From contig JACQDB010000119.1 in the NCBI GenBank assembly GCA_016201275.1, forward strand, positions 1 to 35,461: a stretch of 35,461 nucleotides of DNA, read 5' to 3'. Made by a program: the position numbers and the translations under genes. The notes under the pieces were generated by a model that searched no databases, was not told the DNA's origin, and saw nothing but the letters and a program-made list of their open reading frames with translations. Below, piece by piece: positions 1 to 7,439 of this stretch; positions within the stretch are counted from its first letter, which is position 1; each line of letters starts with the position of its first letter. The DNA is from Acidobacteriota bacterium. Its GTDB lineage: Bacteria; Acidobacteriota; Blastocatellia; UBA7656.

Positions 1-106
1 ACTGGGCTATATGCTATCGCCCACTTCGCGGGCTAGCGAGAGATGGTTTCGCATTTACCCAGCGCTGACGCACTGGGCTATATGCTATCGCCCACTTCGC
101 GGGCTA
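1..106. repeat. 71-bp period direct repeat with hairpins
   Basis: A 35-bp unit at 1-35 recurs exactly at 72-106, giving a 71-bp period. Each unit carries a short inverted repeat (GCCCACTTCGCGGGC), and the spacer holds a second palindrome near 59-78 (CCCAGCGC..GCACTGGG). It is part of the larger repeat shared with the right end of the window. No coding potential is apparent. Confidence 0.8.
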
Positions 107-175
107 AAAAACTATCGCAGTTGATGAAGTTCTGACTTATGGGTAAAAGTAAGCCCTCACGGTCGGGCTACTGAC
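14..175. repeat. Left copy of window-end inverted repeat (family D)
   Basis: This stretch is the reverse complement of 35264-35461, with about two mismatches over the first 140 bases. The copies differ at 151-163: the right copy has a perfect 17-bp-arm hairpin, while here only a shortened remnant of one arm is left. A family-B palindrome arm follows directly in both copies, so D and B may form one composite element. Confidence 0.85.
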
Positions 176-190
176 ATTGGGTCGCAACCG

Positions 191-265
191 ACTGCAAACC
201 GCTATATAGCGGCTTGCAGAGGTGTGCGCTTGGTTGTGGGTCGTGGGCAAATGAAATTCGCTATA
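191..265. repeat. Family B palindromic element, copy 1
   Basis: The element starts with a palindrome (CTGCAAACCGCTATA facing TAGCGGCTTGCAG) and ends with ATTCGCTATA, so the ends form imperfect inverted repeats of the type TATAGCG..TTGCA. Related copies lie at 4042-4137 and 22537-22590, and a weaker arm at about 35239. Positions 266-341 hold nothing I recognise. Confidence 0.7.
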
Positions 266-341
266 AGACCTTGCCTTCGAGGGGCGCGCTGCTAATGAAT
301 AACTCCGGCGGCATCCAAGTGAGGGTCGCCGAAGTTAAGAC

Positions 342-452
342 CTAGAGCGGTTTTCATATGGGTGTACTGAACCCCCTATCGTTGAGCAGCGGTCTTCGAC
401 CGCCGCTCAACGGCTTTGAGGTTTCAGTAATCTCAAACAAAAACTGCTCTAG
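342..452. repeat. MITE-like family A element, copy 1
   Basis: The ends are CTAGAGCGGTTTT and AAAACTGCTCTAG, which are imperfect terminal inverted repeats. Inside are two stem-loops: GTTGAGCAGCGGTC facing GACCGCCGCTCAAC, and TTTGAGGTT facing AATCTCAAA. Full copies lie at 20874-21002 and 24041-24166. It has no transposase gene, so it would be non-autonomous if mobile. It sits at the 3' edge of the decayed gene at 453-781. Confidence 0.8.
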
Positions 453-781
453 CGGATTTGTCCGCCCATCAAAGCGGTCGCCAGGGCGTTGTTGATGATC
501 GGAAAACGAAACGGGTTGGTACTGAACAAACTCACCGTCACGCTCACTATCAGCGATGCCGTTGGTGGTGACGACTTGGCCGACTCGTGCGGAAGTCGGA
601 GCGCTGCCTTGAATATTGTGTATGGCAAGTGTGCTGCTTTGCGCGGCGGCGTGGCGCAGCGCGGCAAGACCAAAGACCAAAGTCAACAGGCAAACAAAGC
701 CAACCGTCGGTACTGCCGTTGGTGCTGCCATCGGTGCTGCGCCGTTGGTTGCGAGCGCGAAATTTTTAGCTTGTGAGACAT
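453..781 (-). pseudogene. Decayed fragment of a secreted protein, possibly ExeM/NucH-like nuclease
   Basis: An ATG at 781-779 opens a reading frame with a basic start (..QYRRLALFA) that hits TGA after about 32 codons. The next frame continues with a hydrophobic segment and AAAQ, a plausible signal peptidase site, then AIHNIQGSAPTS and VGQVVTTNGI. That pattern resembles the beginning of ExeM/NucH-type extracellular nucleases, where 'IQG..S..VGQ.VTT.GI' is typical (from memory). After about 40 further codons the similarity stops, and the open frame runs into repeat A1. I read this as a gene start with at least one frameshift and a lost 3' part. It lies just downstream of bcp on the same strand. 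The family assignment is tentative. Confidence 0.45.
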
Positions 782-785
782 GAGT

Positions 786-1253
786 TTATGCAAGTTTTTC
801 CAGCACGGCCAGCACCTCCTGGCTGTGCTTTGCGGTGTCCACCTTCTTGAAGATGTGAGCGATTTTGCCTTGCTCGTCAATGATGAAGGTGGTGCGCTTG
901 ATGCCCCAATATTTTTTGCCGTAATTATTTTTTTCCTGCCACACGCCGTAGCTATCGGCTACCGCGTGGTCGGTGTCGGCCAGCAGCGGAAACTGCAAGC
1001 CATACTTATCGGCAAATTTCTGATGCGAAGTTTCATCATCGGTCGAAACGCCAATAACGACGGCGTTTTTGGCGGCGAGAGGTTGTTGGTCGGTTTGAAA
1101 ACCGCAGGCTTCTTTGGTGCAACCGGGCGTCATATCCTTCGGATAAAAATAGAGGACAACTTTCTGGCCTTTGAAATCGGCCAGCCGGATGGTTTGCCCA
1201 GCCGCGTCTTTTAACTTGAAGGCGGGGGCTTGGTCTCCTATTGATAAAGTCAT
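786..1253 (-). CDS. bcp: Thioredoxin-dependent peroxiredoxin, Bcp/PrxQ family
   Basis: The 155-aa protein has the AhpC/TSA thioredoxin-like fold. It reduces hydrogen peroxide and organic peroxides using electrons from thioredoxin, in the cytoplasm. The peroxidatic Cys is C45 in the [13 protein letters not shown] motif, and C50 fits the resolving Cys of the C-x4-C subclass. Length and the [13 protein letters not shown] segment are typical of Bcp. There is no signal peptide. The ATG is preceded by GGAGA about 13 bases upstream, a somewhat long spacing. The gene is transcribed divergently from the cytochrome c gene at 1350, sharing a 96-bp intergenic region. The family call is very secure. Confidence 0.96.
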   Translation of the reverse strand: MTLSIGDQAPAFKLKDAAGQTIRLADFKGQKVVLYFYPKDMTPGCTKEACGFQTDQQPLAAKNAVVIGVSTDDETSHQKFADKYGLQFPLLADTDHAVADSYGVWQEKNNYGKKYWGIKRTTFIIDEQGKIAHIFKKVDTAKHSQEVLAVLEKLA

Positions 1254-1286
1254 CGCGGGTTTGGTTCTCCTTTATGAAAAAAGTTA

Positions 1287-1295
1287 TGCTAGAAT
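1287..1295 (+). promoter_or_regulatory. Candidate extended -10 promoter for the cytochrome c gene
   Basis: TGC followed by TAGAAT resembles an extended -10 box and lies 54 bases before the ATG at 1350, in the divergent bcp/cytochrome region. No convincing -35 box is visible. Confidence 0.3.
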
Positions 1296-1349
1296 TGCGC
1301 TTCTTTAGGGAGTCGTCATTATATTCAAAAATTCACCAGCGGAGCAATT

Positions 1350-1934
1350 ATGAACAAAGAAGACATCGGATTTGCAATCGTCGGCATCGTCCTGGGCTTG
1401 GTCATCGGCTTTTATTTTGCCAACCTGACACAGTCTTCGGTCAACGCCACGCAACAGGCCGCCAATTCTGCTACGCCATCAACCTCGGTCAATTCCGGCG
1501 CAGGCACGCCGCCCTTACCGGCCAATCATCCGGCGATTGACGGCAAGCCTATGCCTGCCGGTCCCTTGCCGTCTGACGCGACCACCGGCGGCGCGCCAAA
1601 CCCTGCGGCAGGTGACATAGCGGAATTGCCGTCGCTTGAACCCTTGCCGGCTGGCAGCAAAGAGAAGCGCGCCGAACAGGAATACAAAAACATTCAATTG
1701 TTGAAAGGCATCCCCGCCGAGCGTTTGATGAAGGTGATGTTTGCCTTCAAATCATCCTTGAATGTGGATTGCGATTTCTGCCACATCAAAGACGCTTTTG
1801 AAAAAGATGACAAGCCGATGAAATTGGTGGCTCGCAAAATGATCAAGCGCATGAATGAAATCAACAGCGATGGCGCAGGTGGGCGCGTCACTTGCTACAC
1901 CTGTCATCGCGGTCAGAAAACTCCGGCGCAATAA
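1350..1934 (+). CDS. Membrane-anchored dihaem cytochrome c, reaction-centre cytochrome type
   Basis: The 194-aa protein begins with an uncleaved-looking membrane helix (about residues 7-24), followed by an Ala/Pro/Ser/Thr-rich linker (about 30-100) and a C-terminal haem domain. Two haem attachment sites are visible: CDFCH at 141-145 and CYTCH at 182-186. Between them KMIKRMNEIN could supply an axial Met. The spacing and the VTCYTCHRG ending match the cytochrome subunit of photosynthetic reaction centres (CytoC_RC domain). That domain is also common in non-phototrophic Acidobacteriota, so it does not prove phototrophy. The likely role is periplasmic electron transfer. The ATG follows GGAG with 5-6 bases spacing. 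The gene heads a plus-strand cluster with cupin and TPR genes. Confidence 0.9.
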   Translation: MNKEDIGFAIVGIVLGLVIGFYFANLTQSSVNATQQAANSATPSTSVNSGAGTPPLPANHPAIDGKPMPAGPLPSDATTGGAPNPAAGDIAELPSLEPLPAGSKEKRAEQEYKNIQLLKGIPAERLMKVMFAFKSSLNVDCDFCHIKDAFEKDDKPMKLVARKMIKRMNEINSDGAGGRVTCYTCHRGQKTPAQ

Positions 1935-1959
1935 AATTGCGGATTGCGGATTGCGGAAT

Positions 1960-2289
1960 ATGGAAATCAAGAGCCTGAAAGCGGCAGAGCGTTTCTCAAA
2001 CGACAAGATGCAGAAAGTGAATCTGGTTGAGACCGCTAATCTGTTTGCCGATATTTATTGTCTGGAGTCGGGGCAGGAACAGAAAGTTCACGCCCATGCG
2101 GGAGCCGATAAAATCTATTGCGTACTCGAAGGCACGGGGCGTTTTTATATCGGCGGCGATGAACAGGAAATCAACGCCAATCACCTCGTCCTTGCGCCTG
2201 CCGATGTCGAACACGGCGTCCGCAATGCTTCCAGTGAACGCCTTGTCTTACTCGTGATGATGGCTCCGAATCCGAATGTGAAAGGATGA
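1960..2289 (+). CDS. Small cupin-domain protein
   Basis: The 109-aa protein is a single cupin_2 barrel: VHAHAGADKIYCVLEG supplies the first metal-binding motif with two His and one Glu, and APADVEHGVRN holds the second. Such small cupins bind a metal and may act as isomerases, dioxygenases or regulators; the substrate cannot be told from sequence. I chose the ATG at 1960 because the reading frame upstream runs through the 3' end of the cytochrome gene and a short tandem repeat (ttgcgga units, 1938-1957). No strong ribosome binding site is visible. The 3' end overlaps the TPR gene by 4 nt (ATGA). Confidence 0.85.
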   Translation: MEIKSLKAAERFSNDKMQKVNLVETANLFADIYCLESGQEQKVHAHAGADKIYCVLEGTGRFYIGGDEQEINANHLVLAPADVEHGVRNASSERLVLLVMMAPNPNVKG

Positions 2290-2963
2290 TTGAGCAGAAG
2301 GGGAAACAGGGAGAAAGGGCGAAGGGGAGACAGGGAGACAGAGAGAAGAAATTTTCCCCGCGCCTTGATATGAAGTTTATGAATGATGAAGTGAATATGC
2401 ATGAAGAGCCCAAGCAGTTCATTGCACTGCACACCGGCATTGGCGAAATGCCTTTCGGGCGTGATGAATTTCTGACCGCTGCACAGGCGGCGCGTAAGCA
2501 TGAAGCCTTGCAGTTTTTTCAACAAGCTTACGAAGCGCAGATGCGCGGCGAGTTGGATGAAGCGGCGGATTTGTACAAACAATCCCTCGAAGCTTTCGCA
2601 ACCGCCGAAGCGCATACCTTTTTAGGCTGGACCTACAGCTTTATGGGGTTGACAGACAAGGCCATTGCCGAATGCCATCGCGCCATCGAAGTTGACCCGG
2701 ATTTCGGCAACCCCTATAACGACATCGGCGCGTACCTGATTGAACAGGGCGATTATTACGGCGCAGTAGAATGGCTCGAACGAGCGAAAACCGCCAAACG
2801 CTATGCCGTGCGCTGCTATCCTCATTTCAATCTTGGGCGCGTCTATCAGGCGACCGGACGTATCGTTGAGGCGCTGCGCGAATATCAGGCGGCGATAGAA
2901 TTGAACCCGCAATACAAACTTGCAATAAAAGCCTTCAGGAACTTGCAAAGCAAGCTCAATTGA
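2286..2963 (+). CDS. TPR-repeat protein
   Basis: The protein is up to 225 aa. Its second half consists of tetratricopeptide repeats, for example AIAECHRAIEVDPDFGNPYN, LIEQGDYYGAVEWLERA and GRIVEALREYQAAIELNPQY. TPR arrays mediate protein-protein contacts; no catalytic domain is seen. The start is uncertain. ATG 2286 overlaps the cupin stop and would allow translational coupling, but the first 28 codons come from a purine-rich microrepeat (about 2296-2350) and read as low-complexity KGKQGERAKGRQGDREKK. ATG 2370 or 2397 may be the true start. No partner is evident beyond the cupin gene. Confidence 0.82.
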   Translation: MIEQKGKQGERAKGRQGDREKKFSPRLDMKFMNDEVNMHEEPKQFIALHTGIGEMPFGRDEFLTAAQAARKHEALQFFQQAYEAQMRGELDEAADLYKQSLEAFATAEAHTFLGWTYSFMGLTDKAIAECHRAIEVDPDFGNPYNDIGAYLIEQGDYYGAVEWLERAKTAKRYAVRCYPHFNLGRVYQATGRIVEALREYQAAIELNPQYKLAIKAFRNLQSKLN

Positions 2964-3026
2964 TAAACAATTCGCGCTGCATTTTTTCATGCTTGCATAG
3001 CAATTATAGATTTACAGGAGAACGGC

Positions 3027-3692
3027 ATGGATGTGATAAATCCGCGAGGCGGATGGATTGAAGTGATTACCGGCGGGATGTTCAGTGGTAAAAGTGAAGA
3101 GTTGATTCGGCGTGTGCGGCGTGCCGAAATCGCCCGCCAGAGAGTGCAAATCTTCAAGCCTTCCATAGATGATCGCTTCGACACCAAACGCATCGTGTCG
3201 CGGGACAATCGCGGCATTGATGCGATTGCCGTGAGCAGTTCGCAGGAATTGCTTGCCAATGTGGTCATCGGCGTCAAAGTCATAGGCATAGACGAAGTGC
3301 AGTTTTTTGATGACCGCATAGTTGATGTATGCATGGAGTTGGCCGACGCCGGGGTGCGAGTCATCGCCGCCGGGTTGGATCAGGATTATCTGCGCCGTCC
3401 GTTTGGGCCGGTTCCGGCTTTGTTGGCGGTTGCCGAATACGCTTCGAAGATGCACGCCGTGTGCGTGCGCTGCGGCGGCCCGGCGCACTATTCGCAGCGC
3501 GTCGCCGGTGGCAATTCGCAAATCGAAGTCGGGGATATTTCTTACGAGGCGCGCTGCCGCCAATGCTTCGAGCCCTACAGAGCGTTGTCCGAAGCGAAAG
3601 CTGAACAGGCTAAACTTCAAGCCGAACCGGCGAAGGCTCAAGCCGAGCCAATTAAAATCGTCGAACAAGTTCAAACCGCCGAACCATCATAA
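3027..3692 (+). CDS. tdk: Thymidine kinase, type II
   Basis: The 221-aa enzyme phosphorylates thymidine with ATP in the pyrimidine salvage pathway. The P-loop is GGMFSGKSEE (16-25), the Walker B/catalytic region is IGIDEVQFF (D89, E90), and a structural zinc site is formed by C146, C149, C177 and C180. The thymidine-binding lasso is in the segment between the two Cys pairs. The last 35 residues form an Ala/Glu/Lys/Pro-rich tail (AKLQAEPAKAQAEP) that is not part of the usual enzyme. The ATG follows AGGAG at a good distance. The gene appears to have its own transcription unit after the TPR gene. Confidence 0.96.
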   Translation: MDVINPRGGWIEVITGGMFSGKSEELIRRVRRAEIARQRVQIFKPSIDDRFDTKRIVSRDNRGIDAIAVSSSQELLANVVIGVKVIGIDEVQFFDDRIVDVCMELADAGVRVIAAGLDQDYLRRPFGPVPALLAVAEYASKMHAVCVRCGGPAHYSQRVAGGNSQIEVGDISYEARCRQCFEPYRALSEAKAEQAKLQAEPAKAQAEPIKIVEQVQTAEPS

Positions 3693-4041
3693 AAGCTTTT
3701 GCGTGATCGAAGGGGCAGCGTGAAGAGTCAAACGTCTGTCCTTTTCCCTCTACTCTCAGCGCCGCAAATTGAGAACCGTTTTTATCAAACGTCTTGGCAA
3801 GCGAAGCAAGGTTCCGGCTTGTCAACGCTTCATCCAGACGTTACAGTTTCACCGTTTTTACAACGACAAATTTTAGAGAACCAAAGCGATGACCATGGCG
3901 GACAATCCTTAGATTATTTTTATGATTGCGAGTCAACCTTAGAACGACTAACCAAACTTACCACGAGTAAATGAAAAGCCGACATTGTTTTTTCGTTTAA
4001 CCAATCGGCTTGATGTCCGCGCAGCGCGTTCTACAAATTTT
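3693..4041. other. Intergenic region without recognisable gene
   Basis: An open frame exists from TTG 3699 to 3974, but its product shows no family similarity I recognise and it lacks a ribosome binding site. I see nothing else convincing before repeat B2. Confidence 0.4.
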
Positions 4042-4137
4042 TAGCGGCTTGCGAATGTGTGCGATTTGTTGAGAGGCGGTCAGAGACCGCCTCTCAACAA
4101 GGTGTCGTGGGTCGCGAGCAAATGAGATTCGCTATAT
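4042..4137. repeat. Family B element, copy 2, carrying a nested family C hairpin
   Basis: The ends (TAGCGGCTTGCGAATGTG and AAATGAGATTCGCTATA) match the B copies at 191-265 and 22537-22590, but the middle is longer by a GTTGAG palindrome at 4068-4098. That makes this copy a nested insertion. It lies upstream of the SNF2 helicase gene, so it is in a position to affect the start of the defence operon. Confidence 0.7.
4068..4098. repeat. Perfect 14-bp-arm hairpin, family C core
   Basis: GTTGAGAGGCGGTC and GACCGCCTCTCAAC are perfect reverse complements around an AGA loop. The same core occurs at 7126-7178, 16936-16970 (one arm) and 30402-30455. Confidence 0.85.
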
Positions 4138-4222
4138 GGTGTCTGGTTACTCAAGGCTTCTTCGTAAAGCCGTCTTACTCACGCAGTTTTTCAAAAATTT
4201 TCTGTGTCTTTAGAGGATCGCA

Positions 4223-7099
4223 ATGACTGCTTATCATGCAAAATATTTCGCACATGAAATTACCAAGCGCAGCGCCTCGGACAACATAGCAAAACTAGGG
4301 GCGTCTTTGTTCAACGCCACGGTTGACTTAAACCCGCACCAATTGGACGCCGCCTTATTTGCCTTTCGCTCTCCGCTGTCGCGTGGAGCCATTCTCGCCG
4401 ATGAAGTCGGATTGGGTAAAACCATCGAGGCAGGCATTATCATCAGTCAACTCTGGGCGGAACGTAAACGGCGCATTCTGGTTATCGCGCCAACCATTCT
4501 TCGTAAGCAGTGGGCGCAAGAGTTGGCTGATAAATTTTATCTTCCCGCCTGGGTTGTGGATGCACGCGAATACAAGGCGCGTCAACGCACCGGCGCTCAC
4601 CCTTTTGAAGCGCAAGATAGCGTCATCATCTGCTCGTATAACTTCGCGCAAGCCAAAGAGACGGAGTTGAAGCATACGCGGTGGGACCTTGTGGTAATAG
4701 ACGAAGCCCATCGCTTGCGTAATGTGTACAAATCCGGCAACAAAATTGCCTCTGCCATCAAGCGTTCTATCAATCAAAGACCGACCCTTCTGCTTACCGC
4801 AACGCCTTTGCAAAACAGCTTGCTTGAACTCTACGGTTTGGTCAGTTTTCTCGACGAGCATATCTTTGGCGACAGCAAAGCATTTCGCGCTCGTTATATG
4901 CGCGGCGCAATCGCGCAACGCGAACTTGACGAGTTGCGCCAACGCTTGAAACCGATTTGCCAACGCACCTTGCGCCGACAAGTCAGCGAATATGTGCGCT
5001 TCACCAATCGCATCCCCTTCACTCAAGACTTCACCCCGACCGCCGAAGAACAGCGGCTGTACGATTTGGTTTCCGCTTACTTGCAACGCCAAACCCTCAA
5101 CGCCTTGCCCGCTAGTCAACGCAAATTGATGACCTTGGTGTTACGCAAGCTGCTGGCTTCTTCAACTTTCGCGATTGCCGGAACCTTGCGCGCCTTGGCG
5201 GCAAGATTAAAAACTCAGAGCCGAAAAAACGCTGCGCCAATCGCCGAAACCTTGGCAGAAGATTTTGAAGCGTTTGATGAAATGACCGAAGAGTGGACGG
5301 GCGAAGTCGAAGCGCAGAACCCAGACGATGCGCTCACAGACCTGCAAGCAGAGATTGGCAAAGAGATAAAGGAACTTTCAGACTACGGCGACCTCGCCGC
5401 GTCCATCACCTTCAATGCCAAAGGACAAGCCTTGTTGCAAGCCTTAGAGCAAGGCTTTAGCAAGCTCGAAGAACTTGGCGCGCGTCGCAAGGCGGTTATC
5501 TTTACAGAGTCGCGGCGCACTCAGGAATATCTCTTTAAGCTGCTCAACCATCAAGGCTACGGCGGGCGCGTCATGACCATCAACGGCACCAACACCGATG
5601 AACGCTCTAGCGCAATCTATCGTCAATGGCTTAAACAACACGAAGGCGAGTCAACCATGACCGGCAACAAGACGGTTAATTTGCGCGCCGCCTTGGTCGA
5701 GCATTTCCGCGACGATGCGGAGGTGATGATTGCCACGGAAGCCGCCGCCGAAGGGGTCAATCTGCAATTTTGCTCGCTTGTCGTCAATTACGATTTGCCT
5801 TGGAACCCGCAACGCATAGAGCAACGCATAGGGCGTTGTCATCGCTACGGACAGACTCACGATGTCGTTGTCGTGAACTTTCTCAATCGCAGTAATGCCG
5901 CCGATAAGCGAGTCTTCGAGTTGCTGTCAGAAAAATTTCGACTCTTTGAAGGTGTCTTCGGTTCTTCTGACGAAGTGCTGGGGGCGCTGGAAACGGGCGT
6001 GGATTTCGAGCGCCGCATAGGAGAAATTTATCAATCGTGTCGCACCTCCGCAGAGATTGACCTGGCGTTCGCGCAGTTGCGTCAAGAACTCGAAGACCAG
6101 ATTGCCGCACGCATGACCGATACGCGGGCGGCGCTGTTGGAAAATTTCGATGAAGAAGTCCATCGCCGTCTGCGCCTCAGTTATGAAGACAGTCGCCAAC
6201 ACCTGGATCAAATGGAACGCTGTTTATGGCGTTTGACCAAATACGAACTCACCGAAATTCTCAAGGGCGAGACCCACTTCGATGAGCAACGCTACGAATT
6301 TGATTTGCATGGTTCAGAGATAGACGGTTTAGAGGTGCCAAGCGGGCGTTATCGTTTCGTCCGGCGCTTGCCCCAAGAAGGCGAGGCGCAAGTTTATCGG
6401 CTGGGGCATCCGCTGGCAGAGCATTTGATTGCCAAAGCCGAAAGCCGAACCTTGCCGCCTGCTGAAATAATTTTTGATTACACCAATCACCAAGGCACAG
6501 TGGGCTTGCTCAAATCGCAACAGGGCAAATCCGGCTATCTGACCATCAGCCGTTTGAAGGTGACGGCGCTGGAAGAAGAAGATCGGCTATTGTGCGCCGT
6601 CTTCAACGATGAAGGGCAAACGCTGCATTCCGATTTCGGCGAAAAGCTCTTTTCGATTGACGGACAACTGAGCCGCGAAATTGCCTTGCCGGAGGCTGCC
6701 GCAGAGAGCTTGCAAACCCAGACAGAGGCTTTACAAAAATCTGCTCTGCAAGAGATCAGCGAACGCAACAGTCGCTTTTTTGAAGAAGAGATAGAGAAGC
6801 TCGAACGCTGGGCGGACGATTTAAAACATGGTTTAGAGATGGAACTCAAAGACCTTGACGCACAAATTAAACAAGCGCGACGCGATGCCAAACTGGCTGT
6901 AGAGTTGCAGAGCAAGTTGGAATTTCATCGCCGCATTAAAGAGTTGGAGGCGGCGCGTTCGCGCCAACGCCGCGAACTATACGAAGCCCAAGACGACATT
7001 GACTCGCGCAAAGAAGCATTGATTTCCGGCGTTGAAGCGCACTTGCAACAAAGCGTCGAAACCACTGCTTTATTCACTATCCGCTGGAAACTGATTTAA
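4223..7099 (+). CDS. SNF2-family helicase of a defence island
   Basis: The 958-aa protein is a superfamily 2 ATPase of the SNF2/RapA type. Motif I is DEVGLGKT (60-67), motif II is DEAH (160-163), motif III is in TATPLQN, and motif VI is QRIGRCHRYGQ (534-544). The helicase core is followed by about 370 residues, the last 120 of which are strongly charged and probably coiled coil (EEEIEKLERWADDLK onward). Such enzymes translocate on double-stranded DNA. Related helicases sit beside type III-like mod/res genes (from memory), as here. It is not obviously the DrmD helicase of DISARM, and no DUF1998 or PLD gene is present. AGAGGA lies 5 bases before the ATG. The TAA stop lies within the terminal repeat of the element at 7096-7216. 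It is the first gene of the island. Confidence 0.92.
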   Translation: MTAYHAKYFAHEITKRSASDNIAKLGASLFNATVDLNPHQLDAALFAFRSPLSRGAILADEVGLGKTIEAGIIISQLWAERKRRILVIAPTILRKQWAQELADKFYLPAWVVDAREYKARQRTGAHPFEAQDSVIICSYNFAQAKETELKHTRWDLVVIDEAHRLRNVYKSGNKIASAIKRSINQRPTLLLTATPLQNSLLELYGLVSFLDEHIFGDSKAFRARYMRGAIAQRELDELRQRLKPICQRTLRRQVSEYVRFTNRIPFTQDFTPTAEEQRLYDLVSAYLQRQTLNALPASQRKLMTLVLRKLLASSTFAIAGTLRALAARLKTQSRKNAAPIAETLAEDFEAFDEMTEEWTGEVEAQNPDDALTDLQAEIGKEIKELSDYGDLAASITFNAKGQALLQALEQGFSKLEELGARRKAVIFTESRRTQEYLFKLLNHQGYGGRVMTINGTNTDERSSAIYRQWLKQHEGESTMTGNKTVNLRAALVEHFRDDAEVMIATEAAAEGVNLQFCSLVVNYDLPWNPQRIEQRIGRCHRYGQTHDVVVVNFLNRSNAADKRVFELLSEKFRLFEGVFGSSDEVLGALETGVDFERRIGEIYQSCRTSAEIDLAFAQLRQELEDQIAARMTDTRAALLENFDEEVHRRLRLSYEDSRQHLDQMERCLWRLTKYELTEILKGETHFDEQRYEFDLHGSEIDGLEVPSGRYRFVRRLPQEGEAQVYRLGHPLAEHLIAKAESRTLPPAEIIFDYTNHQGTVGLLKSQQGKSGYLTISRLKVTALEEEDRLLCAVFNDEGQTLHSDFGEKLFSIDGQLSREIALPEAAAESLQTQTEALQKSALQEISERNSRFFEEEIEKLERWADDLKHGLEMELKDLDAQIKQARRDAKLAVELQSKLEFHRRIKELEAARSRQRRELYEAQDDIDSRKEALISGVEAHLQQSVETTALFTIRWKLI

Positions 7100-7216
7100 G
7101 GGAAGCGGAAAGAAATATCATCTCTGTTGAGAAGCGGTCTTTGACCGCGAGACTGGCGGTCAGAGACCGCTTCTCAACGGCAATTATGGGATTATATTTT
7201 CTTTCCCTTCCCTAAG
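7096..7216. repeat. MITE-like family C element, full copy, between defence genes
   Basis: The outer arms TTAAGGGAAGCGGAAAG and CTTTCCCTTCCCTAA are near-complementary terminal inverted repeats. Inside, GTTGAGAAGCGGTCT faces AGACCGCTTCTCAAC (7126-7178, perfect 15-bp arms), and between these TGACCGC faces GCGGTCA. A half copy lies at 16898-16970. The element contains the stop codon of the SNF2 gene (7097-7099) and separates it from the 67-aa gene. The predicted cruciform could attenuate transcription or protect mRNA ends. Confidence 0.8.
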
Positions 7217-7235
7217 AAACTAGGAGGCTGACGCA

Positions 7236-7439
7236 ATGTCTGATGATTTGTCCTTATCGCCGAATGAAAAATTAGCCGCACTCATTGTTGAAAAACTGCT
7301 GGAGCAAAAATTGATTCCGCAGAAACGCGCCGCAGAAATTAAACATCGCCTAGCGGAAGGCACAGCCAAAGCGGAAGATTGGCGCAACTGGATAGAGCTG
7401 GCGCTGCCGCAAGCGGCGCAGGAGTCCGACCATGAATAA
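7236..7439 (+). CDS. Small conserved-looking protein of the defence operon (unknown)
   Basis: This is a 67-aa acidic protein that looks helical (NEKLAALIVEKLLEQKLIPQ, then RAAEIKHRLAEG). I do not recognise a family. It has a strong ribosome binding site, AGGAGG, about 9 bases before the ATG, and it overlaps the next ATPase gene by 8 nt, which suggests translational coupling and a stoichiometric partner role. A small subunit or regulator of the SMC-like ATPase is the simplest inference. It has no membrane segment and no Cys. Confidence 0.75.
   Translation: MSDDLSLSPNEKLAALIVEKLLEQKLIPQKRAAEIKHRLAEGTAKAEDWRNWIELALPQAAQESDHE

Noticed and set aside
342-452. C-terminal part of a minus-strand open frame (FEITETSKPLSGGRRP) as protein
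   Set aside because: The same peptide appears wherever family A elements occur, so it is translated repeat, not a conserved domain.
1350-1934. Evidence for photosynthesis
   Set aside because: The reaction-centre-type cytochrome domain is also found in non-phototrophic Acidobacteriota and no reaction centre or pigment gene is in the window.
3699-3974. 91-codon open frame after thymidine kinase
   Set aside because: TTG start, no ribosome binding site, no recognised family, and unremarkable composition; kept only as a note on the intergenic region.
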